DNA of 64,000 bases, from positions 186,001 to 250,000 of the forward strand of contig NZ_JAACZO010000043.1 in assembly GCF_010993975.1 (NCBI RefSeq), in the 5' to 3' direction. This DNA is from Halomonas faecis (GTDB lineage Bacteria; Pseudomonadota; Gammaproteobacteria; Pseudomonadales; Halomonadaceae). Below the pieces are notes generated by a model. That model was not told the origin of the DNA, made no database searches, and saw only the letters and a list, made by a program, of their open reading frames with translations. Below, in pieces: positions 1 to 10,725 of this stretch; the first letter of the stretch is position 1; each line of letters begins with the position of its first letter. Both the position numbers and the translations under genes were made by a program.

Positions 1-1
1 C

Positions 2-1904
<1,903 letters not shown>

Positions 1905-1916
1905 GTGCAGAGAGCC

Positions 1917-1951
1917 AAGCTGGCGGGACGAGGTCCCGCCAGCTTGCTTTA
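1917..1951 (+). terminator. Rho-independent-like terminator after the dihydropyrimidinase gene
   Basis: A perfect 13-bp inverted repeat (AAGCTGGCGGGAC at 1917-1929 with its complement at 1933-1945) has a 3-nt loop and is followed by GCTTTAT. It lies 12 bp after the stop codon and before the CodB-like gene, so that gene may have its own promoter or be read by partial read-through. Confidence 0.75.
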
Positions 1952-2051
1952 TGCCGGTGTGATACGGTCTCGTCTTGCCGTCCGGCGGCGGCACCTTACC
2001 CTGACTCGCCGAGAACCGGATCGATAACAACAACGACAGGAGATGACAGTC

Positions 2052-3314
2052 ATGAAGCATTCCGATTACCCGCTGAGCGAGGTGCCCTGGGAGTCACGCA
2101 AGGGGCTCCTTTCCACCTCGGTCGTGCTGCTCGGTTTTACCTTCTTCACGGCCACCATGTGGGCCGGTGGCAGCATCGGAACCGCCTTTCCTTTCGACGA
2201 GCTGCTATGGGCGATCGTGGTGGGCAATCTGCTGCTGGGGGCCTATGCCTCGGCACTGGCCTACATCGCCTGCAAGAGTGGACTCAATTCCGTGCTGATG
2301 GGGCGCTTCTGCTTCGGTGAGCTCGGCAGCAAGCTCTCGGACATCCTGCTGGGCTTCACCCAGATCGGCTGGTATGCGTGGGGCACCGCCACGATCGCCA
2401 TCGTGCTGGTCAAGACCACCGGCCTGCCCGCCTGGTCCGAAACGCCGCTGATGGTCTTCTTCGGCATCGCCTTCTGCCTGACCGCCATGATCGGCTATCG
2501 CGGCCTCGACTGGCTGTCACGCTTCGCCGTGCCCGCCATGCTGCTCTTCATCCTGATCAGCCTCTACACCGGTCTCGCCGATGCGGGCGGCTTCGCCGGC
2601 CTGCTGGGGCAGACGCCGAGCGAAGAGATGACCTTTGCCGCTGCGGTGACGGTGATCATCGGTACCTTCGTCAGCGGCGGAACCCAGGCGACCAACTGGA
2701 GCCGTTTCGCCAAATCTCCCGCCACTGCGGTGATCGCCACCATGCTGGCCTTCTGCGTCGGCAATGGTCTGATGGTGGTCACCGGGGCCTTCGGGGCGCT
2801 CGTCTATCAGCAGGCCGACATCGTCGACATCATGCTCGCGCAAGGGTTCGTCGTGCTGGCCGTGCTGATGCTGTTTCTCAACATCTGGACGACCCAGGAC
2901 AACACCATCTACAACTTCGCGGTAGCGGGCTGCAATCTGGTCAGAACCCGGCATCGCCGCCTGGTGACCCTGCTGGGGGCCGCGATCGGGACGCTTCTGG
3001 CCGTGTTCGGCATGTACGACATGCTGATCCCTTTCCTGGTGTTGCTGGGCACCTTCATCCCGCCCTTCGGTGGCGTCATCATGGCCGACTTCTGGCTGCG
3101 TCATCGCGGCCATTATCCACCCATCGCGGAAGTGCAGTTGCCGAACTTCAATCGGATCGGTCTGGGCGCCTATGCGTTGGGGTCGGGCGCGGCGTACTTT
3201 TCGCCGGTGCTGCCGCCGGTGGTGGGCGTGGGGGTTGCCGTTCTTGGTTATGCCGTGCTGTTGGCCAGCTTCGACAAGGCGGCCGTCGCTCAAGCTGCCA
3301 GAAGGACGGGATGA
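2052..3314 (+). CDS. codB: Cytosine permease, CodB-like NCS1 transporter
   Basis: About 420 residues with some 12 hydrophobic segments; a CodB-type NCS1 symporter in the inner membrane for cytosine or a related base. Typical are the N-terminal PWESRKGLLSTSVVLLGFTFFTATMW region, the GTFVSGGTQATNWSRFAK loop that carries NCS1 substrate contacts, the NIWTTQDNTIYNF helix and the ADFWLRHRG motif near the C terminus. I chose ATG 2052 over ATG 2043 because AGGAG (2038-2042) abuts 2043 but is nine bases from 2052. It is a second NCS1 carrier beside the truncated one at the window edge, so the locus may import two different bases. Specificity for cytosine is from overall likeness only. Confidence 0.85.
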   Translation: MKHSDYPLSEVPWESRKGLLSTSVVLLGFTFFTATMWAGGSIGTAFPFDELLWAIVVGNLLLGAYASALAYIACKSGLNSVLMGRFCFGELGSKLSDILLGFTQIGWYAWGTATIAIVLVKTTGLPAWSETPLMVFFGIAFCLTAMIGYRGLDWLSRFAVPAMLLFILISLYTGLADAGGFAGLLGQTPSEEMTFAAAVTVIIGTFVSGGTQATNWSRFAKSPATAVIATMLAFCVGNGLMVVTGAFGALVYQQADIVDIMLAQGFVVLAVLMLFLNIWTTQDNTIYNFAVAGCNLVRTRHRRLVTLLGAAIGTLLAVFGMYDMLIPFLVLLGTFIPPFGGVIMADFWLRHRGHYPPIAEVQLPNFNRIGLGAYALGSGAAYFSPVLPPVVGVGVAVLGYAVLLASFDKAAVAQAARRTG

Positions 3315-3402
3315 TCGCTTCACCATGAACCGGGGCTGAAGGGTGCCAGGTGGAGCGACACCTGGCATCCCCCCGAGACGAGGCTTCAAGGGAGTGAGTC
3401 GC

Positions 3403-3843
3403 ATGTGGTTCCACTTCATCATCGTGCTGGCGGCCGGGGCCATGCTGCCCATGCAGGCCGGGATCAACGCCGGTCTGGCACGTGGCTGGGGGCATCCGCT
3501 GTGGGCGGCGGCCATCTCCTTCGGGGTGGGAACCCTGGCACTGCTGGGGGCGGCCGTGACGGCTCGTCTCGCCGTGCCCAACTGGCAGCAGCTTGCCGAC
3601 ATTCCTGCCTGGAGCTGGTCCGGCGGCGTACTGGGGGCCTTTTACGTCACCGTCATGGTGATCTTCGCGCCCAAGCTGGGTGCTGCCACCCTGCTGGCGC
3701 TCGTCGTGGCCGGACAGATGCTGGCGTCCACGCTGCTCGATCACTTCGGTGCGCTGGGCTTTCCCCAGCACTCCATCTCCCTGCCCAGGCTGTTGGGCGT
3801 GGTGCTCCTGTTCCTGGGAGTGCTTCTCATCCGCCGCTACTAG
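3403..3843 (+). CDS. DUF606/DMT-type small membrane protein
   Basis: A 146-residue protein with five predicted helices, starting MWFHFIIVLAAGAMLPMQAGINAGLARG, which is the pattern of the DUF606 (YdcZ-like, PF04657) branch of the drug/metabolite transporter superfamily, where a five-helix half-size protein is the norm. The start is set by AAGGGAG about 8 bases upstream. It follows the CodB-like gene by 88 bp on the same strand and could be part of that transcript, perhaps exporting a metabolite or ammonium-type by-product; no substrate is known for the family, and none can be read from the sequence. Confidence 0.75.
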   Translation: MWFHFIIVLAAGAMLPMQAGINAGLARGWGHPLWAAAISFGVGTLALLGAAVTARLAVPNWQQLADIPAWSWSGGVLGAFYVTVMVIFAPKLGAATLLALVVAGQMLASTLLDHFGALGFPQHSISLPRLLGVVLLFLGVLLIRRY

Positions 3844-4059
3844 GGTTGTCGCCAGATCAGCTCATGACTGCGAAGCCCTGCCGCCGCTACTGAGCGGCTG
3901 GACGCGGCGCTAGGGCGACGGTATCCTGTCGGCCGTTTCAGCCCCCCTGGTGTGCCCCTCCTTGCGGAACTCTGGCAGAGTCGTGAGCGGCGATCCGTGC
4001 TTGCGATGGCGTCTCGTCCGCTGGGTGCGATGGCACACGACAACCCGGTCGAGAGCCAC

Positions 4060-4710
4060 ATGAGTCAACCAGCCGACGGGCGCAAGCCGCCTCGCCGTTC
4101 CGCCAATCGCAAGGCCCTCGAGCAGCGCATTCTCGATGCCGCAGAGGTCGTTTTTGCGGAACAGGGTTTCAGTGGAGCCTCGCTGGAAGCGATTGCCGAA
4201 AGGGCCGGTCTCTCCAAGCAGAACATGCTGTATTACTTTCCCTCCAAGGAAAGTCTCTACCAGAACGTCTTGAAGCACGTGCTCGATCTATGGATCGAGA
4301 AGATGGCCCTGATGGAGCAGGCCGGCGACACGCCCGCCGTGATGCTGGAGAACTACATACGGGGCAAGCTCGAACTGTCCCGCACACGCCCCTACGGCTC
4401 CAAGGTGTTCGCCAACGAAGTGATCAGTGGCGCCACGCACCTGCAGGTCTATCTCGAGGAGGATCTGCTGCCCCAACTGGAGGCCGATCTGGCCCTGGTG
4501 CGGCAATGGATCGCCGATGGGCGGATGGATGAGGTCGACCCGGAGCATCTCTTCTTTACCATCTGGGCGTCCACCCAGACCTACGCCGACTTCTCGTCCC
4601 AGGTCAGCCTGGCGCTGGGAAAGCGGGAGCTCGACGAGGAAGACTTCCAGCGTGCCGGAGACTTCCTGACCCACGTCTTCCTGAAAGGGCTGGGGCTGGA
4701 GAAGCGCTGA
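4060..4710 (+). CDS. TetR-family regulator, RutR-like
   Basis: A 216-residue regulator with an N-terminal TetR helix-turn-helix (ILDAAEVVFAEQGFSGASLE, AGLSKQNMLYYFPSKE) and the C-terminal ligand domain of the RutR/YcdC type (YIRGKLELSR, SKVFANEVISGA, DPEHLFFTIWASTQTYADF). The C-terminal match is close to my knowledge of E. coli RutR, a uracil-responsive regulator of pyrimidine use, which supports a pyrimidine role for the whole region. Upstream ATG 4030 is an alternative start; neither has a strong ribosome site. Likely targets are the flanking operons; palindromes resembling the RutR site lie upstream of cofG at 15569-15618. The effector is inferred, not shown. Confidence 0.82.
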   Translation: MSQPADGRKPPRRSANRKALEQRILDAAEVVFAEQGFSGASLEAIAERAGLSKQNMLYYFPSKESLYQNVLKHVLDLWIEKMALMEQAGDTPAVMLENYIRGKLELSRTRPYGSKVFANEVISGATHLQVYLEEDLLPQLEADLALVRQWIADGRMDEVDPEHLFFTIWASTQTYADFSSQVSLALGKRELDEEDFQRAGDFLTHVFLKGLGLEKR

Positions 4711-4711
4711 G

Positions 4712-4735
4712 AGGGGGCGCTTCAACGCCCCCTTT
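4712..4735. terminator. Hairpin between convergent regulator and pntB genes
   Basis: AGGGGGCG at 4712-4719 pairs with CGCCCCCT at 4726-4733 around a 6-nt loop, followed on the plus strand by TTT. It lies in the 46-bp gap between the stop codons of the TetR gene and pntB and probably ends the plus-strand transcript, possibly both. Confidence 0.6.
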
Positions 4736-4756
4736 CGACGCTTTGGCTGCCGACGA

Positions 4757-6151
4757 TCAGGCGGCTTCGTTCAGAGAGCCGGTCAGGTCGAGGATCGCCT
4801 GCTTGCCGTCGCCGAACAGCATCAAGGTGTTGTCCTTGGCGAACAGCGGGTTGGGCAACCCGGCGAAGCCGGGACTCAGGCTGCGCTTCACCACCACCAC
4901 GGTGCGCGCCTGGTCGACATCCAGGATCGGCATGCCGTAGATCGGGCTGCCCTTGTCCTCCCGCGCCATCGGGTTGGTGACGTCGTTGGCGCCGATGACG
5001 ATGACCACGTCGGTCTGGGCGAAGTGCGGGTTCACCTGTTCCATGGGTTGCATCTTGTCGTAATCCACCTCGGCCTCGGCGAGCAGCACGTTCATGTGTC
5101 CCGGCATGCGGCCGGCCACGGGGTGCAGGCCATAGATCACTTCCACGCCGCGCCGCTCCAGGGTATCGGCCAGGTCTCTCACCGCATGCTGGGCCTGGGC
5201 CATGGCCAGTCCGAAGCCCGGCACGATCACCACCCGCTGGGCGGTCTCCAGCAGCATGCCGATCTCCTCGGCGGAAGAGGACTTCACCTTGCCGGCGTAG
5301 ACTTCGTCGGCATCCATGCCCTCGCCGCTCTCCTCGGATAGCGAACCGAACAACACGCCGGCCAGGGAGCGATTCATGGCCACGCACATGATCCGGGTCA
5401 GGATCAGCCCCGAGGCCCCGACCAGAGCGCCGGAGACGATCAGCACGGTATTGCCCATGATGAAGCCGGCGGCGGCGGCGGCGACGCCGGAGTAGGCGTT
5501 GAGCAGGGCGATGACGACGGGCATGTCGGCGCCGCCGATGGGGATGACCAGCGTCACGCCCAGCACCAGAGCGATGGTCGCCAGCAGCAAGAGCGAGCCG
5601 ATGCCGCCGTTGCCGCCGGCCAGGGTGGCCACGATCACCACGGCTAGGGCCAGCAGGGCGGCATTGAACAGCGTAATGCCCTTGAACCCCATGGGATTGC
5701 CGGGCAGCAGTTCCTGCAGCTTGCCGAAAGCCACCGCGCTGCCGGTCAGAGTGACCGCGCCGACCAGTACGGTCAGGCCGATGGCCAGCAGGCCGATGGT
5801 GCCCGTGGCGGCAACGGGGCCGCTCGTCGACAGGAAGCTTGCCATGGCCACGGCCAGCGAGGCGCCGCCACCGAAGCCGTTGAGCAGGGCGACCATCTGC
5901 GGCATGGCGGTCATCTGGATGCGCGTGGCCAGCAGCGCCCCGATGGTGCCGCCGAGGATGACTCCGGCAAGAATCCAGCCGTAGGAGAGGATCGACCGAT
6001 CCAGCAGGGTCACCACGACCGCGACCAGCATGCCGATGGCGGCCAGCAGATTGCCGCGCACCGCCGTGCGCGGCCGGGTCAACCCCTTGATGCCGGTGAC
6101 GAACAGCACCGCGGAAGCCAGATAGAACAGATTGACGAATGATAGGCTCAT
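4757..6151 (-). CDS. pntB: NAD(P) transhydrogenase subunit beta
   Basis: A 464-residue inner-membrane subunit carrying the second transmembrane domain (about nine helices, residues 1-260) and the cytosolic NADP(H)-binding dIII domain (about 285-464). dIII landmarks are VIVPGFGLAMAQAQHAV (NADP loop), GLHPVAGRMPGHMNVLLAEA and VIVIGANDVTNPMA. It couples hydride transfer NADH to NADP+ with proton flow. It lies 6 bp after pntAB, so the three pnt genes form one translational group. Placement at the end of an F420-biosynthesis/oxidoreductase operon suggests it feeds NADPH to the NADPH:F420 reductase encoded upstream; that link is inference. Confidence 0.96.
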   Translation of the reverse strand: MSLSFVNLFYLASAVLFVTGIKGLTRPRTAVRGNLLAAIGMLVAVVVTLLDRSILSYGWILAGVILGGTIGALLATRIQMTAMPQMVALLNGFGGGASLAVAMASFLSTSGPVAATGTIGLLAIGLTVLVGAVTLTGSAVAFGKLQELLPGNPMGFKGITLFNAALLALAVVIVATLAGGNGGIGSLLLLATIALVLGVTLVIPIGGADMPVVIALLNAYSGVAAAAAGFIMGNTVLIVSGALVGASGLILTRIMCVAMNRSLAGVLFGSLSEESGEGMDADEVYAGKVKSSSAEEIGMLLETAQRVVIVPGFGLAMAQAQHAVRDLADTLERRGVEVIYGLHPVAGRMPGHMNVLLAEAEVDYDKMQPMEQVNPHFAQTDVVIVIGANDVTNPMAREDKGSPIYGMPILDVDQARTVVVVKRSLSPGFAGLPNPLFAKDNTLMLFGDGKQAILDLTGSLNEAA

Positions 6152-6157
6152 CGCGCA

Positions 6158-6442
6158 TCACCTCTTGTGGAACATGCGGAGCATGCGGTTGGTGACCAGG
6201 AAACCACCCACGACATTGATGGTGGCCAGGGTGACCGCCACCATGCCGAGGACGGAGACCCACAGGCCGCCGACGTCGCCGGAACCGGCGGCCAGCAGGG
6301 CCCCGACCAGGGTGATGCCGGAGATGGCGTTGCTGCCCGACATCAACGGCGTGTGCAGCGTGGCCGGTACCTTGGTGATCAGCTCGACCCCCAGGATGAC
6401 GGCCAGCACGAAGAGCGATATCTGCATGATCAGCATGTCCAT
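6158..6442 (-). CDS. pntAB: NAD(P) transhydrogenase subunit alpha part 2 (membrane domain)
   Basis: A 94-residue hydrophobic protein with three to four membrane segments that holds only the first membrane domain of the transhydrogenase alpha chain (VLGVELITKVPATLHTPLMSG, NAISGITLVGALL, TINVVGGFLVTNRML). The alpha chain is split into PntAA and PntAB as in Rhodospirillum rubrum, not fused as in E. coli. Its ATG shares one base with the pntAA stop (TGATG at 6440-6444), so it should be translationally coupled to pntAA. A longer ORF in the same frame reaches upstream across pntAA, but its extra residues have no likeness to anything and are a shadow. Confidence 0.95.
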   Translation of the reverse strand: MDMLIMQISLFVLAVILGVELITKVPATLHTPLMSGSNAISGITLVGALLAAGSGDVGGLWVSVLGMVAVTLATINVVGGFLVTNRMLRMFHKR

Positions 6443-7605
6443 CAGGCCGTCTCCTCTTCGCGCGTGGGGGCCGGAGCCAGACGCTCGCGGATGCGCGCCG
6501 CGCGCACGTCCCCGCCATGGGTCACCACCGTTTCGTCGAGAATCTCGTCCTCGAAGTCGAGCGCCAGCCTGCCTTCCTCGTCGAGCAGATGGCGCAGCAG
6601 GTTCTCCATGTTGCGGCCATACATCTGGCTGGCATGGTGAGGCAGGCTGGCCGCGATGTTGGTCGGGCCGATGAGGGTGACGCCGTAGGCCTCGAGCATT
6701 TCGCCGGCCTGGGTCAGCTCGCAGTTGCCGCCCCGCTCGGCGGCGAGGTCGACGATGACCGCCCCCGGCTTCATCCGTTTCACCATCGCTTCGGTGATCA
6801 GTATCGGGGCCTTGGCACCGGGGATGGCCGCCGTGGTCACCACCACGTCCTGCTGGGCGAGGACGTCGGCCATCTGCTCGCGCTGGCGTCTCAGGAAGTC
6901 GTCGTCCTGCTCGCTGGCGTAGCCGCCCTGGCCCTCGCTCGAAGAGGTGTCCAGATCGAGCTCGATGGGCTTGGCGCCCACGGACAGGATCTGGTCGCGC
7001 GCGGCGGGGCGCACGTCGTAGGCTTCCACCACGGCGCCCAGACGCTTGGCGGTGGCGGCCGCCTGCAGACCGGCCACCCCGGCCCCCATGATGAAGACGC
7101 GCGACGGATTCAACGTGCCCGCCGCCGTCATCATCATGGGAAAGAGCCGCGGAGCCTGGCAGGCCGCGAGCAGCACGGCCTTGTAGCCGGCCAGGGTGGC
7201 GATGGAGGAGAGTGCGTCCATGCTCTGGGCGCGACTGATGCGTGGCACCAGCTCCAGCGCCAGGCTGGTGATGCCGCGTTCGGCCAGCCCGCGAAAACGC
7301 TCGGGGCGGCTCAGGGGGTCCAGCATGCCGATGCCGATGTGGCCCGCGCGCAGGTCGGCGAAGGCCTCCTCGTGGGCACCGTCGACGCACAGGACGATCT
7401 CGCCCGCGTCGAGCAGCTGGGCGCGCGTTTCGAGAATCTCGGCGCCCGCCTCGCGATAGCCGTCGTTGGCGAAGCCGGCGGCGTCGCCGGCGCCGGTTTC
7501 CACGAACACCGCGCAGCCGAGGCCGGTGAGGGTCGATACGTTGGCGGGGGTCAGGGCCACCCGGGTCTCCCCGGGGTGGCGTTCCCGCATCACCGCTAGT
7601 CGCAT
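6442..7605 (-). CDS. pntAA: NAD(P) transhydrogenase subunit alpha part 1 (NAD-binding)
   Basis: A 387-residue soluble NAD(H)-binding dI subunit of the alanine dehydrogenase/PNT family. Seen are the N-terminal MRERHPGETRVALTP motif, the Rossmann turn GAGVAGLQAAATAKRLGA and the RQREQMADVLAQQDVVVTTAAIPG mobile-loop region. An AGGAG lies 7 bases upstream of the ATG at 7605; the ORF is open further upstream but without family likeness. It follows the amidohydrolase gene by 31 bp on the same strand, so transhydrogenase and the catabolic enzymes are likely on one mRNA. Confidence 0.95.
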   Translation of the reverse strand: MRLAVMRERHPGETRVALTPANVSTLTGLGCAVFVETGAGDAAGFANDGYREAGAEILETRAQLLDAGEIVLCVDGAHEEAFADLRAGHIGIGMLDPLSRPERFRGLAERGITSLALELVPRISRAQSMDALSSIATLAGYKAVLLAACQAPRLFPMMMTAAGTLNPSRVFIMGAGVAGLQAAATAKRLGAVVEAYDVRPAARDQILSVGAKPIELDLDTSSSEGQGGYASEQDDDFLRRQREQMADVLAQQDVVVTTAAIPGAKAPILITEAMVKRMKPGAVIVDLAAERGGNCELTQAGEMLEAYGVTLIGPTNIAASLPHHASQMYGRNMENLLRHLLDEEGRLALDFEDEILDETVVTHGGDVRAARIRERLAPAPTREEETA

Positions 7606-7636
7606 TGTCGTTCTCCTGGGCTCGATCGAGTGGCCA

Positions 7637-8869
7637 TCACGCCTGGGCACGTTCCAGCACCGCCTGGAGCAGGACGTTGCAGCCGGCGGCCAGATCGTCG
7701 GCGTCGGCGCGTTCCAGCTCGTTGTGGCTGATGCCCTTTTCGCAGGGGACGAAGATCATCGAGGTGGGGGCCACCCGGGCGATGTAGCAGGCATCGTGGC
7801 CGGCGCCGCTGACCATCTCGCGATGGCTGAGTCCGAGCGCCTCCGCCGCCTTGCGCACCGAGGCCACGCAGTCCTCAGCGAAGGGCACGGGCGGCGAGTA
7901 CCAGATCTGCTCGAAGTCCATCTCCAGCCCGATGTCCTCGGCGATGCGCACCGCTCCCTCGCGCAGCGCGGCGTCCATGGCCTCCAGCACCTCGGCATCG
8001 GGGTGGCGGAAGTCCACGGTGAAGAACACCTGCCCGGGAATGACGTTGCGCGAGTTGGGGAAGACCTGCATCAGGCCCACCGTGGCGCAGGCGTTGGGCT
8101 GGTTGTCCATGCCGATACGGTTGACCATGTCGACGATGCGCGCGGCGCCCAGCAGGGCATCGCGGCGGCTGGGCATCGGCGTGGGACCGGCATGCGATTC
8201 CTGACCGGTGAGGGTGATCTCGTACCAGCGCTGACCCTGGGCGTCGGTGACGACACCGATCTGCTTGCCTTCGTCCTCGAGGATCGGCCCCTGCTCGATG
8301 TGCGCCTCGAAGAAGGCCTTGAAGGGGCGTCCGCCCACCTCGGCGCTGCCGGCGTAGCCGATGCGCTCGAGTTCCTCGCCCATGGTCTTGCCGTCGAGGT
8401 CGGCGCGGCTCAGGCCGTACTCCAGATCGAAGGCGCCGGCGAACACGCCAGAAGAGACCATGGCGGGCGGGAAACGCGAGCCCTCTTCGTTGGTCCACAT
8501 CACCGTCTCCAGCGGCGTCCGGGTCTCGATGCCCCGTTCGTTGAGGGTGCGGAAGATCTCCAGGCCGGCCAGCACGCCGAAGACGCCGTCGAACTTGCCG
8601 CCGGTGGGCTGGGTGTCCAGGTGGCTGCCCACGGCCACCGGGGGCAGCGAATCGTCCTGACCGGGACGGCGGGCGAAGATGTTGCCCATCTTGTCCACGG
8701 TGATGCTGCAGCCGGCGTCTTCGCACCATTTCACGAAGAGATCGCGGCCCTGCTTGTCCAGGTCGGTCAGCGCCAGGCGGCAACAGCCGCCCTTTTCGGT
8801 GCCGCCGATCTCGCCCATTTCCATCAGGCTGTCCCACAAACGCTGTTTGTCGATGCGGATGTCGTTCAT
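7637..8869 (-). CDS. Zn-dependent beta-ureidopropionase / N-carbamoyl-amino-acid hydrolase
   Basis: A 410-residue M20-family amidase of the HyuC/AmaB/AllC group, which hydrolyses N-carbamoyl amino acids (or allantoate) to the amino acid, CO2 and NH3. Metal-site motifs are present in order: GSHLDT, GGKFDGVFGV, TNEEGSRF, FFEAHIEQGP, GQESHAGPTPM with the dimer-domain histidine, and a C-terminal GISHNE. With the dihydropyrimidinase at 465-1904 it supplies steps two and three of reductive pyrimidine (or hydantoin) degradation: N-carbamoyl-beta-alanine to beta-alanine. Allantoate amidohydrolase is an alternative reading, since these subfamilies are hard to split by eye, but no purine-degradation gene is near. 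Confidence 0.88.
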   Translation of the reverse strand: MNDIRIDKQRLWDSLMEMGEIGGTEKGGCCRLALTDLDKQGRDLFVKWCEDAGCSITVDKMGNIFARRPGQDDSLPPVAVGSHLDTQPTGGKFDGVFGVLAGLEIFRTLNERGIETRTPLETVMWTNEEGSRFPPAMVSSGVFAGAFDLEYGLSRADLDGKTMGEELERIGYAGSAEVGGRPFKAFFEAHIEQGPILEDEGKQIGVVTDAQGQRWYEITLTGQESHAGPTPMPSRRDALLGAARIVDMVNRIGMDNQPNACATVGLMQVFPNSRNVIPGQVFFTVDFRHPDAEVLEAMDAALREGAVRIAEDIGLEMDFEQIWYSPPVPFAEDCVASVRKAAEALGLSHREMVSGAGHDACYIARVAPTSMIFVPCEKGISHNELERADADDLAAGCNVLLQAVLERAQA

Positions 8870-8972
8870 GTCGTCCTCGTCTGCGTCATTAGCGTGCCGG
8901 AGTGACGTGATGGGTACACAGGGGCCCTGAGGGGCTCACGCTGGGTAGCCCGTGCACGTCGTCTTGGAAGGG

Positions 8973-8997
8973 GAGCCGGTGGCGCAGCCACCGGCTC
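8973..8997 (-). terminator. Strong hairpin between LLM oxidoreductase and amidohydrolase genes
   Basis: A perfect 11-bp palindrome (GAGCCGGTGGC at 8973-8983, complement at 8987-8997, loop GCA) lies in the 134-bp gap, 6 bases past the upstream stop codon. There is no U-tract on the minus strand, so it is either a weak attenuator or an mRNA-processing/stability element that sets lower expression of the downstream genes. Confidence 0.45.
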
Positions 8998-9003
8998 GGT
9001 GGA

Positions 9004-10008
9004 TCAGCGGCGGAAGCGCGGAATCACATGCTCGCCGTACTGGGCGATGATGTTCTCCTCGTCGCCGTTATCCAGGTAGATGTTGAAGTGGGTCATGCCC
9101 GCTTCTTGAAGCTTCTGCAGCTTGGCCACATGGTCTTCGGGCTGGCCCAGGACACAGAAACTCTCCACGATCTCGGGGGTGATGAAGTCGAGATAGGGGT
9201 TGTCGCTCTGGCCATGCTTGGAGTAGTCGTAGCCCTTGCGCTTCTCGATGTAGTCGGTGAGGCTCTTGGGCACCAGGCCGCTGTCGGTGCCGTACTTCTC
9301 GACGATATCGGCCACGTGGTTGCCGACCATGGCCGGGAACCACTTGGTGGCCTCGATGCAGCTCTCCTTGTCGCCGAAGTACGCGGGAGCCGCGACGACG
9401 ACCTTGTAGTCCGACATGTCGCGACCGGCTTCCTTGCCCGCCTTGAGCGCCTGGTTGCCCAGCCATTCGACCAGGTAGGTGTCGCCGATCTGCAGGATGA
9501 CGCCGTCGCCCACTTCGCCGGCCGTCTTCAGGGCCTTGGGGCCGTAGGCGCCGATGTGCACGGGCAGCTCGTAGCCCTCGGCCCAGGGGAACTTGACCGG
9601 TTCCGGGCACTCGCCGTAGATCACTTCCTCGCCGCGCACCATCGCCTTGACCTTGTGGGTGAACTCGGCGACGCGCGCCAGCGGGGCGGGTTTCTTGCCC
9701 ATGACGCGCACCGAGCTGTCGCCGCGCCCCAGGCCGATATCGAAGCGGCCGCCGCTCTGCTTGGCCAGGCTGCCGAACAGGCTGGCCGCCAGCGACCAGT
9801 CCCGAGCATTGGGATTGGTGACGCAGGGCGCGAAACGCATCTTCGTGGTGTGCTCCATGCACATGGCGATGGCCGGATAGCACTCCCGCCACAGGATGTG
9901 CGAGTCGTAGAACCAGCAGTAGTCGAAACCGACCTCCTCGGCCTGCTTGACCAGCTTGCGGGCGCGATCGGGGCTGACGAAGCCCTTGAAACAGATGCCG
10001 AATTCCAT
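9004..10008 (-). CDS. Luciferase-like F420-dependent oxidoreductase (TIGR03842/CPS_4043-like)
   Basis: A 334-residue (beta/alpha)8 luciferase-like-monooxygenase-superfamily protein that begins MEFGICFKGFVSPDRARKL and contains the superfamily turns SGGRFDIGLGRGDSSVRVMG and ELPVHIGAYGPKALKTAGEVGDG. The pattern matches the family annotated as F420-dependent oxidoreductase of the CPS_4043 type rather than FMN-dependent alkanal monooxygenases. It is 51 bp downstream of an NADPH:F420 reductase and five F420 biosynthesis genes, which strongly supports F420 as cofactor. Its substrate is unknown. Since dihydropyrimidinase and ureidopropionase are present but no dihydropyrimidine dehydrogenase is visible in the window, reduction of a pyrimidine ring (or another step on that route) by F420H2 is a reasonable hypothesis. 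Confidence 0.85.
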   Translation of the reverse strand: MEFGICFKGFVSPDRARKLVKQAEEVGFDYCWFYDSHILWRECYPAIAMCMEHTTKMRFAPCVTNPNARDWSLAASLFGSLAKQSGGRFDIGLGRGDSSVRVMGKKPAPLARVAEFTHKVKAMVRGEEVIYGECPEPVKFPWAEGYELPVHIGAYGPKALKTAGEVGDGVILQIGDTYLVEWLGNQALKAGKEAGRDMSDYKVVVAAPAYFGDKESCIEATKWFPAMVGNHVADIVEKYGTDSGLVPKSLTDYIEKRKGYDYSKHGQSDNPYLDFITPEIVESFCVLGQPEDHVAKLQKLQEAGMTHFNIYLDNGDEENIIAQYGEHVIPRFRR

Positions 10009-10059
10009 GGTTGTCTCCTCGTGTTGTGCTTGTTGGATGTTGCCGTTTCGAGGGGTATC

Positions 10060-10725
10060 TCAGGCGCTGGGCGCCCAGATACGGATACCCGCATGGGTAA
10101 AGGGAACCTTCTTGGAGATGTTGAGGCGGATCAGGATCGGGGTGATCGCTTCGATGCAGCGCGCGTTGACGGCAGGGCCGGCGTTGTAGGCGGCGACATC
10201 GAGCTGGCGGATCAGCTCGATCACCTTTTCCTTGGCTGCCAGGTCGTTGCCGCACACCAGGACGTCGCAGTTGATGGGGTGATCCAGTTGATTGAGGGTC
10301 GCCGCCGAGACGTTGTGCAGGGCGCCGACCACGGGGATCGCCTCGCCGAGCAGGGCCTGGGCGGCCTCGGTGGCCGAACCGGCGTCGGGCATGTTCACCT
10401 TCTTCGGGTCGCCATCGGCCAGTGGCACCACGATGTCGATCAGGATCTTGCCGGGCAGCAGGTCGCGGATCGCCTCGAGGGTGGCATCGTGGGCGGCGTA
10501 GGGAACGGCCAGGATCACCATCTCATCGGCGGCCGCTACCGCGTCGCGTAGTGCCTTGCCGCTGATGCCGGCCCCTCCGTCGAGCTGCACATTGAGCTCG
10601 TCGGCAATGCCCTGAGCGCGAGCCGCATCGCGGGAACCGAGCACCACCGGCGTGCCGGCACGGGCGAAACGCAGGGCGAGCCCTCGGCCCTGGGGGCCGG
10701 TACCGCCAAGAATTGCAATGCTCAT
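10060..10725 (-). CDS. npdG: NADPH-dependent F420 reductase
   Basis: A 221-residue Rossmann protein of the NpdG/Fno family: N-terminal dinucleotide motif [20 protein letters not shown], followed by GSRDAARA, whose Arg suits the NADPH 2'-phosphate, and the later AFHN-like GALHNVSA. It passes hydride between NADPH and F420, here most likely charging F420 for the neighbouring LLM enzyme. The ATG overlaps the cofE stop by four bases (ATGA, 10722-10725), so the two are translationally coupled. The ORF is open upstream of this ATG but the extra residues have no likeness. Confidence 0.93.
   Translation of the reverse strand: MSIAILGGTGPQGRGLALRFARAGTPVVLGSRDAARAQGIADELNVQLDGGAGISGKALRDAVAAADEMVILAVPYAAHDATLEAIRDLLPGKILIDIVVPLADGDPKKVNMPDAGSATEAAQALLGEAIPVVGALHNVSAATLNQLDHPINCDVLVCGNDLAAKEKVIELIRQLDVAAYNAGPAVNARCIEAITPILIRLNISKKVPFTHAGIRIWAPSA

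Noticed and set aside
8940..8970. Short GGGCTC/GAGCCC-type repeats as a promoter or riboswitch before the amidase gene
   Set aside because: Too short and irregular; nothing beyond the single clear hairpin could be supported.
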